NCBI GenBank assembly: GCA_946886855.1
Contig: CAMPJJ010000181.1
Span: 1-6,916 of the forward strand
From: an uncultured Roseateles sp.
GTDB lineage: Bacteria; Pseudomonadota; Gammaproteobacteria; Burkholderiales; Burkholderiaceae
Direction of reading: 5' to 3'
Length of the DNA stretch: 6,916 bases
A program made the translations under genes and the position numbers. This document shows, in pieces, positions 1 through 6,345 of this stretch (position 1 is its first letter; every line of letters starts with the position of its first letter). The notes under the pieces were generated by a model. The model saw nothing but the letters and a program-made list of their open reading frames with translations. It was not told where the DNA came from and did not search any database.

Positions 1-12
1 CCCTCTCCCTCC

Positions 13-36
13 CCCTCTCCCGCGAGCGGCAGAGGG
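13..36. terminator. Hairpin downstream of the hybrid histidine kinase gene
   Basis: CCCTCT (13-18) pairs with AGAGGG (31-36) and CCGC (20-23) pairs with GCGG (26-29), separated by one C-C mismatch and closed by a very short loop. It lies about 20 bases beyond the stop codon of the kinase gene on the minus strand, where a terminator is expected, but neither strand shows a T-run after the stem. Hairpins of the form CCCTCTCCCGC-NN-GCGGGAGAGGG are common between genes in GC-rich proteobacteria, so it could be a repeated extragenic palindrome rather than a true intrinsic terminator. CCCTCTCCC is also repeated at 1-9, at the window edge. Confidence 0.5.
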
Positions 37-56
37 AGCAAGACGGCGCGACGGCT

Positions 57-1658
57 TCAGAGCGACGCCAACCCCGTATCCAGGAAGCGCGACTCCGGGA
101 AGCCCCGCAGCGCCAGCGCGGCCAGTTCCACCAGTTCCTCGAAGCTGCGCTCCTTCTGCAGCACCGCCACGCCGCCCATGCGATCGGCCGCGTCGGTCAG
201 CTCGTCGCCGATGTAGCCGGTCGTGACGATCACCGGCACCGTCGGCAAGGTCTCGCGCACCGCCACCGCCAGCTCCAGCCCGTTCATGCCCGGCATGTTG
301 AAGTCGGTGATCAGCAGTTGCACCGGCACGCGGCCCTGCTCGATGTCGGCCAGGCATTCGGTCGGCTCGGCATAGGCGCGCACGTCGTAGCCCGCCTTCT
401 TGAGCAGCGCCTCCACCATCATCAACACGATGGGATCGTCGTCGACGTAGAGGACGTGCTCGCCCGCGCCGGGCTCGGCGACCTTGGCCAGCGCCGAGGT
501 GTCCAGCGTCGCCGCGTCGCTGCCCACCACCGGCAGATAGACCGAGAACACCGTGCCCACGCCCGGCCGCGACTGCACGTCGATCGCGCCGCCGTGCGCG
601 TGCACGATGCCGTGCACGATGTGCAGCCCCAGGCCCGTGCCCTGGCCCCGCGGTTTGGTCGTGAAGAAGGGCTCGAACAGCCGCTTCGCCACGTCTTCCT
701 CCATGCCGTGGCCGTCGTCGCGCACGCTGAGCTCCGCGTAGTGCGTCGGCGCCACGCGGCCGATCGCGAAGGCGTGCGGCACGTCGAAATGCACCGCGCG
801 CAGGCCGACATGCAATTGCCCGTGCCCGCCCGGCATCGCCTGCCACGCGTTCGTGCACAGGTTCAGCACCACCTGCTGGACCTCCGCCGGATCCACCGTC
901 GCGACGCAGTCGTCGCCGTGCAGGTCCACCGTCAGCAGCACCGACGCCGGCAGCGTCGAGCGCAGCAGGCCGATGCTGTCCTCGACCAGGGGACGCAGCT
1001 TGTGCTTGGACAGCTCATGCCCGCTGCCCCGCGCGTAGGCCAGGATGCGCTGCACGATCTCGCGCGCCCGGTCGCCGGCGCGCTTGATCTGCTGCATGTG
1101 ACCGCGCAGCGGCGACGTCGCCGGCAACTCGTCGAGCATCATCCCCGCGTGCCCCAGGATCGCCGCCAGGATGTTGTTGAAGTCGTGCGCCACGCCGCCG
1201 GCCAGCGTCCCCAGCGATTCCATGCGCTGGATGCGCATCAGCTTCTCCTCGAAGTCGACGCGCGTGAGCTCGTCGGCCTTGCGCATCGTGACGTCGATGA
1301 ACAGGACGACCAGGCCGTGTTCGCAGGGGAAGGCGCGGCATTCGAACCACTTGCTCAGCCGGGGATTGAATTCCTCGTAGAGGTGAGCGACGCGTGATTG
1401 CATCGCCGCCCGCGCCTCGATGTCGAAGCGCGAGCCCATCGCCTCGCCCAGGCAGGTCCAGTAATTCCTGCCGATCAGGGCCTCGCGTTGCCGACCGCTG
1501 GCGCGCTCGAAGGCGACATTGACGAACTGGATGGTCCAGTCGTGCTCCAGCAGGATCACGGCGTCGGTGACGTAATCCAGTGCCGCCCCGACGTGCGCGA
1601 CGCCTTCCCCGGGTGCAACGGAAGCACCCGGTCCGTGCGAAGCCTCGTGACGCGGCAT
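57..1658 (-). CDS. Hybrid PAS / sensor histidine kinase / receiver protein, cytoplasmic
   Basis: This 533-residue protein senses through an N-terminal PAS domain (about residues 25-122), autophosphorylates on a histidine, and can pass the phosphate to its own C-terminal receiver. The HisKA region (about 140-210) has the phosphoacceptor His158 in the VAHDFNN motif typical of HPK4-type kinases. The ATP-binding domain follows, with an N box NLCTNA (266-271), G1 DDGHGM (314-319), an F box around FEPFF (328-332) and G2 GTGLGL (340-345). The receiver (about 401-518) has acidic Asp406-408, phosphoacceptor Asp452, Thr480 and Lys502, so both halves look active. There is no membrane segment or signal peptide, implying a soluble sensor, and no DNA-binding or enzymatic output domain. 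The frame remains open to a GTG at 1727, but that GTG abuts the sigma-54 promoter at 1709-1724 and would lie upstream of the transcript start; the ATG at 1658 has AGGGG five bases upstream and was chosen. The ligand and the downstream partner cannot be read from the sequence. Confidence 0.93.
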   Translation of the reverse strand: MPRHEASHGPGASVAPGEGVAHVGAALDYVTDAVILLEHDWTIQFVNVAFERASGRQREALIGRNYWTCLGEAMGSRFDIEARAAMQSRVAHLYEEFNPRLSKWFECRAFPCEHGLVVLFIDVTMRKADELTRVDFEEKLMRIQRMESLGTLAGGVAHDFNNILAAILGHAGMMLDELPATSPLRGHMQQIKRAGDRAREIVQRILAYARGSGHELSKHKLRPLVEDSIGLLRSTLPASVLLTVDLHGDDCVATVDPAEVQQVVLNLCTNAWQAMPGGHGQLHVGLRAVHFDVPHAFAIGRVAPTHYAELSVRDDGHGMEEDVAKRLFEPFFTTKPRGQGTGLGLHIVHGIVHAHGGAIDVQSRPGVGTVFSVYLPVVGSDAATLDTSALAKVAEPGAGEHVLYVDDDPIVLMMVEALLKKAGYDVRAYAEPTECLADIEQGRVPVQLLITDFNMPGMNGLELAVAVRETLPTVPVIVTTGYIGDELTDAADRMGGVAVLQKERSFEELVELAALALRGFPESRFLDTGLASL

Positions 1659-1661
1659 GTG

Positions 1662-1681
1662 GACCCCTGGTAGAAGGGGCC
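1662..1681 (-). promoter_or_regulatory. Small leader hairpin covering the kinase ribosome-binding site
   Basis: In the minus-strand RNA, GGCCCCU pairs with AGGGGUCC-type sequence around the six-base loop UCUACC, giving a stem of about seven pairs including one G-U. The AGGGG that would serve as Shine-Dalgarno sequence for the ATG at 1658 is inside the stem. The element lies within the roughly 40-base leader predicted from the sigma-54 promoter and could dampen translation. The stem is short and may be coincidental. Confidence 0.3.
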
Positions 1682-1708
1682 AAAGTGTGGTCCCTCTGCG
1701 CGGCGTCG

Positions 1709-1724
1709 GCAATCGCTGTGCCAA
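1709..1724 (-). promoter_or_regulatory. Sigma-54 (RpoN) -24/-12 promoter of the kinase gene
   Basis: The minus strand reads TTGGCAC-AGCGA-TTGC. This matches the sigma-54 consensus TGGCAC(G)-N4-TTGC(W) at TGGCAC and TTGC with exact spacing, the -24 GG and -12 GC being 12 bases apart; it differs only at the G after TGGCAC and at the final W. The predicted transcript start is near 1697, giving a leader of about 40 bases to the ATG at 1658. Sigma-54 promoters need an ATP-driven enhancer-binding activator; none is encoded in the window. The position directly in front of the gene, in the correct orientation, makes a chance match unlikely. Confidence 0.75.
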
Positions 1725-1737
1725 CACCTAACCGTAG

Positions 1738-1763
1738 GGAAGCCCGATGGCATCGGGCCTTCC
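1738..1763. terminator. Strong dyad between the metallopeptidase and kinase genes
   Basis: On the plus strand GGAAG-CCCGAT pairs with ATCGGG-C-CTTCC across a GGC loop, an 11-pair stem with one bulged C. It lies about 100 bases downstream of the metallopeptidase stop and 14 bases upstream of the kinase -24 element. It may end the metallopeptidase transcript, although on the minus strand it is not followed by a T-run; the T-rich side (GTTTTCGGCCTTTT) is on the plus strand, where no gene is expected to be read. It could alternatively be an activator-binding dyad for the sigma-54 promoter. Confidence 0.45.
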
Positions 1764-1865
1764 GGCGTTTTCGGCCTTTTCTGATCGTTTCTGCCGCTCC
1801 TGCCTCTTCCGGCCTTCCGGTGCGTCGAGGCTCGAAAGCGGACCGCCGCGCCTCGTCGCCCTGCG

Positions 1866-2828
1866 TCAGGACTTGGCCGCCGGCGCGGGCGGCTGGTAGC
1901 GCTGCTGCGGCTTGGCGGCGCGGGCATAGAGCCCCTGCACGCGCGGCAGCGTCCGCTCCATGTCACGGATCCGCGTCGGGCCCGACGGGTGCGTCGACAG
2001 GAACTGCGGCGGCGCGCCCTTGCTCGCCTTGCCCATCTTCTCCCACAGCGTGATGCCGGCGTGCGGGTCGTAGCCCGCGCGCGCCGCGAGTTCCATGCCG
2101 ACCAGGTCGGCCTCGCTCTCGTCCTCGCGGCTGAAGGTCAGCGACAGCAGCTGCCCGCCCATGTTGGCCAGGCCGCGTCCGACATCGCCCAGGCCGAACA
2201 GCGCGGCGCCCAGCTGGATCGCCCCGTTGGTCGCCATGTTCTTGCCCATGCGCTCGCGGGCATGCTCGCGCAGCGCGTGCGCCATCTCGTGGCCCATGAT
2301 CATCGCGACCTCGTCGTCGCTCAGCTGCAGCTGTTGCAGGATCCCGTAATAGAAGGCGATCTTCCCGCCCGGCATGCAGAACGCGTTGAGCTCCTTGCTG
2401 CCGACCAGGTTCACTTCCCAGCGCCATTGCTGCGCGCGCGTGTTCCACGCCGCCGTGAACGGGATGATCCGCTGCGCGATCGCGCGCAGGCGGATCAGTT
2501 GATCGTTGCTGGGCGGCGCCAGCGCCTTCTGCGCCAGCGCTTCCCGCATCATCTGCACGTACTGCTGCTGGGCGGCGGCCTCGACCTGCTCGGCCGACAC
2601 CAGCTTGGTGAAGCGGCTCTGCTTGCCGACGTCGACGCCCTCCTGCGCCCAGGCGGGCGACAGCGCGAGCGCGCCGCCGGCGGCGATCAGGCCCGTGAAC
2701 AGGCGCCGGGCGGGCTGGCGCGGCGCGCCGTCCGCGCCGCAGCGGCGGCAATCGCACCGGCCGAATCCGTGGGTGGGCGCCGAGGGCAGGTGAACGTCGG
2801 CGTCGGGGGAGAAGTCAGCATCAACCAT
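1866..2828 (-). CDS. Exported M48-family zinc metallopeptidase
   Basis: The 320-residue product is a periplasmic or membrane-associated zinc-dependent endopeptidase of the M48 (Ste24/HtpX-like) family, close in architecture to the LoiP/YcaL/BepA type that works on envelope proteins. The catalytic HEMAH motif is at residues 180-184, the third zinc ligand is probably Glu237 in ESEAD (237-241), and the late conserved His280 is in STHPSGPTR. A hydrophobic signal segment at about 43-61 ends in SPAWA before Gln62. It follows a twin arginine (Arg41-Arg42-Leu-Phe), so Tat export is possible. Ahead of it is an unusual 40-residue tail with Cys25, Cys27 and Cys30. The ATG at 2828 is the only usable start: the next Met is residue 93, beyond the signal segment, and no GTG or TTG lies between. 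No Shine-Dalgarno sequence precedes it. The C-terminal tail is rich in Pro, Ala and Gln. Substrates are unknown; a role in envelope quality control is inferred from the family. Confidence 0.93.
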   Translation of the reverse strand: MVDADFSPDADVHLPSAPTHGFGRCDCRRCGADGAPRQPARRLFTGLIAAGGALALSPAWAQEGVDVGKQSRFTKLVSAEQVEAAAQQQYVQMMREALAQKALAPPSNDQLIRLRAIAQRIIPFTAAWNTRAQQWRWEVNLVGSKELNAFCMPGGKIAFYYGILQQLQLSDDEVAMIMGHEMAHALREHARERMGKNMATNGAIQLGAALFGLGDVGRGLANMGGQLLSLTFSREDESEADLVGMELAARAGYDPHAGITLWEKMGKASKGAPPQFLSTHPSGPTRIRDMERTLPRVQGLYARAAKPQQRYQPPAPAAKS

Positions 2829-2863
2829 GGCGCGATTCTAGGCAGGCGACAATCCCGGTCATC
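2829..2863. promoter_or_regulatory. 35-base divergent promoter region between metallopeptidase and flavin reductase
   Basis: Both genes start at the edges of this gap and neither ATG has a recognisable Shine-Dalgarno sequence. On the minus strand, TAGAAT (2835-2840) resembles a -10 box, with a weak -35 ATGACC (2857-2862) 16 bases upstream; the start it predicts falls on the A of the metallopeptidase ATG. On the plus strand only a weak -10-like GACAAT (2848-2853) is visible, which would give the reductase a leader of a few bases. The promoters must overlap each other and perhaps both coding starts. Confidence 0.4.
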
Positions 2864-3391
2864 ATGTCCCAGTCGCCCCTGATCACGCCGTCCCCGGTCT
2901 GTGCCACTTCGCCGCTCGATCCGCAGGAGTTCCGCGCGGCGCTCGGGATGTTCGCCACGGGGGTCACCATCGTGACCGCCCGCGCGGAGGACGGCACGCT
3001 GGTAGGTCTGACGGCCAATTCGTTCAACTCAGTGTCGCTGTCCCCGCCGCTGGTGCTGTGGAGCCTGGCCCGCCGGGCCGGCTCGATGCCGGTGTTCAGC
3101 CGCGGCTCGCATTACGCGATCAACATCCTGGCGGCCGATCAGAAGGAACTGGCGCAGCGCTTCGCCACGCGCGACATCGACCGCTTCGCCGGCGTGCGCT
3201 TCCGCGAGGGCTGCGGCGGCGCGCCGGTGCTGGAGGGCTGCACCGCGGTCTTCGAATGCGCGAACCGCAGCCAGTACGAGGAAGGCGATCACGTCATCTT
3301 CGTCGGCGAGGTCGAGGCCTGCACCCGCAGCGACCAGGCCCAGCCGCTGATCTTCCACGGCGGGCGGTACTACACCGAGCTGCCGATCTGA
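2864..3391 (+). CDS. Flavin reductase-like FMN-binding split-barrel protein
   Basis: A 175-residue protein of the flavin reductase-like family, whose members (HpaC, the small components of two-component monooxygenases) use NAD(P)H to reduce FMN or FAD and hand it to a partner oxygenase. Nearly the whole chain is the one domain: FATGVTIVT (30-38), the flavin-binding GLTANSFNSVSLSPPLV (48-64), YAINILAADQ (84-93), DRFAGV (106-111), the GDHVIFVGEV strand (141-150) containing His143, and a terminal FHGGRYY (164-170). The length is normal. The start is the only ATG ahead of the domain. No oxygenase partner is in the window, so the physiological role is open; it could serve a distant monooxygenase or general flavin supply. 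It is transcribed alone, divergent from the metallopeptidase and convergent with the ABC operon. Confidence 0.92.
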   Translation: MSQSPLITPSPVCATSPLDPQEFRAALGMFATGVTIVTARAEDGTLVGLTANSFNSVSLSPPLVLWSLARRAGSMPVFSRGSHYAINILAADQKELAQRFATRDIDRFAGVRFREGCGGAPVLEGCTAVFECANRSQYEEGDHVIFVGEVEACTRSDQAQPLIFHGGRYYTELPI

Positions 3392-3421
3392 GCGACCGGG
3401 CGGCGCCGCTCCCGGACGCTC
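3390..3421. terminator. Hairpin between the convergent flavin reductase and permease genes
   Basis: GAGCG-A-CCGGG (3390-3400) pairs with CCCGG-A-CGCTC (3411-3421) with a single A-A mismatch; the loop CGGCGCCGCT can itself fold. The stem overlaps the reductase TGA stop. There is no T-run on either side, so it would be a GC-type or Rho-assisted terminator. It is well placed to serve both converging transcripts. Confidence 0.5.
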
Positions 3422-3478
3422 CCCGACGCTCTCGGACACGCTCGAACGCTCATCACGGGCGATCAGGACGCGACGCTC
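3416..3478. repeat. Five ACGCTC hexamers in the convergent intergenic gap
   Basis: ACGCTC occurs at 3416-3421, 3426-3431, 3438-3443, 3446-3451 and 3473-3478, three of them preceded by G. Spacing is irregular (10, 12, 8 and 27 bases). The last copy runs into the permease stop codon. They fill most of the 85-base gap that holds no gene. No function is assigned; this may be simple low-complexity drift. Confidence 0.4.
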
Positions 3479-4958
3479 ATTCCTCCGCGTGCCGCCCGAC
3501 CGGCCAGAACGGCGCCATGCGCCGGACCGCGCGCCAGCGCCACAGGGCCAGCACGGCAGTCAGGGGGGCCGTCACCGCCACCACGTGCCAGGGCATGATG
3601 CTGAAGATCCGGTTGGCGCCGATGCTCAGTCCGGCCACCAGCGTCCACCCCAGCATGAGGATCACCGCCTGCGTCGCTCCCGGCTGACCCTTCCGGGACC
3701 AGTCCTGCCACAGCAGCAGCCCCGCGGGCATCGCGACGGCGGCGAAGAACAGGCCCATCAGCGGCTGCTCGGGCGGCCATTCGCCGGGCACGAGCGCCAC
3801 CATCAGCGTCAACAGCGCCGCCCCGGCCCCCAGCACCAGCAGGAACTGGGTCAGCATCCTGCGGGCGAGCACGCGATTCATCGCGTCGCCGCGCGGCATG
3901 CCCGGCACGAGCGTCAGCAGGGCCTGCTCCGTGCGCGTGCGCCGCAGCATCTGGGTAATGCCCAGCAGCGGCCCGAACAAGGCGCACATCAGGCCGAACG
4001 ACGTGCCCGGCAGCGCCCCCTGGAGGACGGTCGCCGCACGCGCCGCGGGCAGCCAGTGCAACACCGCGAGTTCTGCGCCCAGCAGCCCCAGGAAGATGAC
4101 CGCGGACACGCCCACGGTCGCGGGCCAGTGCAGGTTGCGCAGCGTGGCGATCTCGGCGCGCGCGGCCACGCTCTCGGCGGTCGGGGTGGCGGTGCGGATC
4201 AGGTGACGGGTCCAGACCGGCAAGGACCAGGTGAACGGCTTGGCGAGGAGGCGCAGGACCGGGTGCAGCGGCGGCCGTGCCGCGCGCGTCGCGCAGCCCG
4301 GCTTCATCGCCATCAGGTCGTTGAACACCTTGGCCGACTGCCAGGCGCGCAGGTGCGCGGGGCCGCCGTCCTGGAACAGGTGCCAGAGGATCACGCTCAG
4401 CGCGAGCATCGCCAGCGCCGCCTGCGTCACAGGATGCTGCTCGTGCCAGCCGCGCAGCAGCGCCGCGGTCTCGCGCCAGACGGCGGTGTCCTTGAGCAGC
4501 GCGCTCGGGATCCACGGAAAGACCCAGAACACGAACCAGGTGATCGGCCAGCGCAGCGCCATCGAGAAACTGACGAGCACCGCCCCCGCCAGCATGGTGA
4601 ACAGCGGGAAATGGCCGAACACGCCATGCAGCAGCAGACCGCTGACGATCGCGATCACGAGGAACAACGCGACGCCGACCTCGCGCAGCTGGCGCAGGTG
4701 GCCGGGGACCAGGCGCGCGGTGGCCGGATGGTTCTGCATGTTCAGCGCGCCTGCGCACAGCCACCAGGCGAATTGCAGTCCGATCGCGGCCGTGACGCAG
4801 AACGCCGTGCCCGCCGCGGAGGCGGACTTCATCGACGCGAGTCCGGTGATCACCGCCAGCGGCAGCAGCGTCCACCACAGGCGGCGCAGCGGCCGCGTCG
4901 TCGCGCCGAGCACGGCCAGATGCCCGCCGACGCCGGGCAGCGGCAGGGCCGCATTCAT
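3477..4958 (-). CDS. Polytopic ABC-type membrane protein, apparent fusion of two permease halves
   Basis: The 493-residue inner-membrane protein has about 12 hydrophobic helices (roughly 28-43, 50-72, 94-115, 117-136, 138-155, 178-195, 278-302, 314-335, 371-390, 399-417, 429-447, 455-473), split six and six by a polar linker of about 80 residues (196-277). In both halves the tetrapeptide LVPG (83-86 and 350-353) lies in the basic loop between the second and third helix. In ABC-2-type exporters that loop carries the coupling helix contacting the ATPase, so this is probably a fused two-half permease partner of the ATPase encoded upstream. I recognise no named family. The ATG overlaps the ATPase stop as ATGA (4955-4958), with GGAG upstream inside the ATPase gene, indicating translational coupling. 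The cargo is unknown; an export or envelope-stress role is inferred only from the Ytr-like context. Confidence 0.85.
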   Translation of the reverse strand: MNAALPLPGVGGHLAVLGATTRPLRRLWWTLLPLAVITGLASMKSASAAGTAFCVTAAIGLQFAWWLCAGALNMQNHPATARLVPGHLRQLREVGVALFLVIAIVSGLLLHGVFGHFPLFTMLAGAVLVSFSMALRWPITWFVFWVFPWIPSALLKDTAVWRETAALLRGWHEQHPVTQAALAMLALSVILWHLFQDGGPAHLRAWQSAKVFNDLMAMKPGCATRAARPPLHPVLRLLAKPFTWSLPVWTRHLIRTATPTAESVAARAEIATLRNLHWPATVGVSAVIFLGLLGAELAVLHWLPAARAATVLQGALPGTSFGLMCALFGPLLGITQMLRRTRTEQALLTLVPGMPRGDAMNRVLARRMLTQFLLVLGAGAALLTLMVALVPGEWPPEQPLMGLFFAAVAMPAGLLLWQDWSRKGQPGATQAVILMLGWTLVAGLSIGANRIFSIMPWHVVAVTAPLTAVLALWRWRAVRRMAPFWPVGRHAEE

Positions 4959-5914
4959 TGCGTCAGCTCCAGGAAGAGGTCCTCGAGGCTGAGCGGCTCG
5001 CAGCGCATTGCGGCGTCGCCTTGCGGCAGCCGGCCATCGGGGAAGCGCACCAGCCAGCGCGGGTGTTCGCCGAGGTCGCGCCGACCCAGCACCTGCCCGC
5101 CGTACGCATCGACGGCCGCCTGCAGCCGACCCACCGGGCCGGCCAGCAGCCGCACCTCGTCCGCGAGCGCGTCCTGCGGCGCCTGCAGCGCGATGCGGCC
5201 GCGGCTCAGGAAGGCGACGTTGAAGGCCACGCGCTCCAGGTCCGACAGGATGTGCGTCGAGAACAGCACCGTCGTGCCGCGGTCCAGCACCTGGTCGACG
5301 AGCTCGCGCAGGAAATCGCGGCGGCCGGCGGCGTCCAGGCTGGCGACGGGCTCGTCGAGCACCAGCAGGTCGGGCTCATGCGCCAGCGCGCGGATGATCG
5401 ACAGCCGCTGCTGCTGGCCCTGCGAGAGCTGGGCGATGCGGCGATCGCGCGGGATTTCCCAGCGCGACATCAGGCCGTCGACCTTGGCGTCGTTCCAGCG
5501 CGGATAGAAGCTGCGGAAGTAGCGCAGCAGGTTGCCGGTCGTGAAGTCCTCGAACAACGCGGCCTGCTGCGGCACATAGCCCAGACGCGCGCGCAGCGCG
5601 TCGTCCGGCGTCAGCGCTGATTGGCCGAAGAGCCGCACGTCCCCGGCCTGCGGCTCGCGCAGGCCCAGCAGGGTTTCGAGCAGCGTGGTCTTGCCTGCGC
5701 CGTTGCGGCCGAGCAGGCCGACGACCTGCCCCGGCGCCAGCGTCCAGTCCAGGTCCGCCAGCACGCCCGGCTGACCCTTGAAGTCGACGCGCAATCCGGT
5801 CGCGCGCACCGGTGGCGCGACCAGCGCGTCGTCCGCGAGCGCGCGGCTCTGCGCCGGGCTGATCGCCGTGTGATCCAGGGTCTCGTGCAGTGTCTGCTTC
5901 AGCGTGTGCGTCAT
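4955..5914 (-). CDS. ABC transporter ATP-binding protein, YtrB/EcsA-like
   Basis: This 319-residue cytoplasmic ATPase should power the membrane protein encoded next to it. It has all the nucleotide-binding motifs: Walker A GRNGAGKTT (69-77), Q-loop Gln116, signature LSQGQ (163-167), Walker B LLVLDEP (183-189), D-loop SLD (192-194) and H-loop His221. The FYPRW segment (136-140) after the Q-loop is characteristic of ATPases paired with YtrA-type GntR regulators. An extra N-terminal segment of about 35 residues precedes the domain, and a C-terminal extension (about 235-319) ends in the LSLEDLFLELT helix common in ABC exporters. The ATG at 5914 overlaps the GntR stop as ATGA and has GGAG about eight bases upstream; it is the second gene of a coupled three-gene operon. 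With one ATPase gene and a two-half permease, the likely complex is an ATPase homodimer on one permease chain (inference). Confidence 0.93.
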   Translation of the reverse strand: MTHTLKQTLHETLDHTAISPAQSRALADDALVAPPVRATGLRVDFKGQPGVLADLDWTLAPGQVVGLLGRNGAGKTTLLETLLGLREPQAGDVRLFGQSALTPDDALRARLGYVPQQAALFEDFTTGNLLRYFRSFYPRWNDAKVDGLMSRWEIPRDRRIAQLSQGQQQRLSIIRALAHEPDLLVLDEPVASLDAAGRRDFLRELVDQVLDRGTTVLFSTHILSDLERVAFNVAFLSRGRIALQAPQDALADEVRLLAGPVGRLQAAVDAYGGQVLGRRDLGEHPRWLVRFPDGRLPQGDAAMRCEPLSLEDLFLELTQ

Positions 5915-6312
5915 CGCGTTTCTCCAGGGTCCTCGAGCAGCGCCTTGAACAGCGCCAGCACCTGATCCGGCGGCAGCTCCAGCTGGCGCGCCTCGGCGGC
6001 GGCCTTTTCCAGCGTGGGGCGCAGCAGATCCACGCGGCCGCGCGTCTTCATCGCCTTCTGGTGCTGCGCCGCCACCACCATCGGCAAGCCGCGGCGGCGC
6101 TCCACCAGCCCTTCGGCCTCCATCAGCCCGAAGGCCTTGGAGACGGTCATCGGATTGACGGCCAGCGCCTGCGCCAGCTCGCGCACCGAGGGGATCTCCT
6201 GCCCGGCCACCAGCTGCCCGCTGGCGACGCGGCGGCGCAGCTGCTCCACCAGCTGGCGGTAGATCGGCTCGGGGGAGCCCGGGTTGATGCTGAAGAGGAG
6301 GTCGGCGTCCAT
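5911..6312 (-). CDS. GntR-family transcriptional repressor, YtrA subfamily
   Basis: A 133-residue regulator with an N-terminal winged helix-turn-helix (about residues 10-80) and a short C-terminal helical region, the length expected of the YtrA subfamily, which lacks the large effector domain of other GntR proteins. Typical motifs are PIYRQLVEQL (16-25), IPSVRELAQ (40-48) and the recognition stretch VNPMTVSKAFGLMEAEGLV (52-70). The frame is open to a TTG at 6369, but that codon lies inside the operator; the ATG at 6312, beginning MDADLLFSI, matches the family N-terminus and was chosen. Its Shine-Dalgarno sequence is poor. It is first in an operon with the ATPase and permease and probably represses all three by binding 6346-6367. 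The inducing signal is not evident; in Firmicutes relatives it is cell-wall antibiotic stress. Confidence 0.92.
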   Translation of the reverse strand: MDADLLFSINPGSPEPIYRQLVEQLRRRVASGQLVAGQEIPSVRELAQALAVNPMTVSKAFGLMEAEGLVERRRGLPMVVAAQHQKAMKTRGRVDLLRPTLEKAAAEARQLELPPDQVLALFKALLEDPGETR

Positions 6313-6345
6313 CGGCGGGGTGCGGGTGCCGACGGTGTTGTCAGC

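Noticed and set aside
318..1397. 359-residue plus-strand open frame opposite the histidine kinase
   Set aside because: Low-complexity His/Arg/Ala/Val-rich translation with no domain; it is the antisense shadow of a kinase with all motifs intact.
1659..1727. N-terminal extension of the kinase from the GTG at 1727
   Set aside because: No ribosome-binding site, and the codon adjoins the sigma-54 promoter, upstream of its predicted transcript start.
1989..2882. 297-residue plus-strand open frame opposite the metallopeptidase
   Set aside because: Antisense of an M48 gene with intact catalytic motifs; the translation has no recognisable family.
3416..3478. CRISPR-like array
   Set aside because: The repeats are six bases with irregular short gaps, far from CRISPR repeat and spacer sizes.
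3489..5507. 672-residue plus-strand open frame opposite the permease and ATPase genes
   Set aside because: Arg/Gln/His-rich translation spanning two well-supported genes on the other strand; typical antisense frame in GC-rich DNA.
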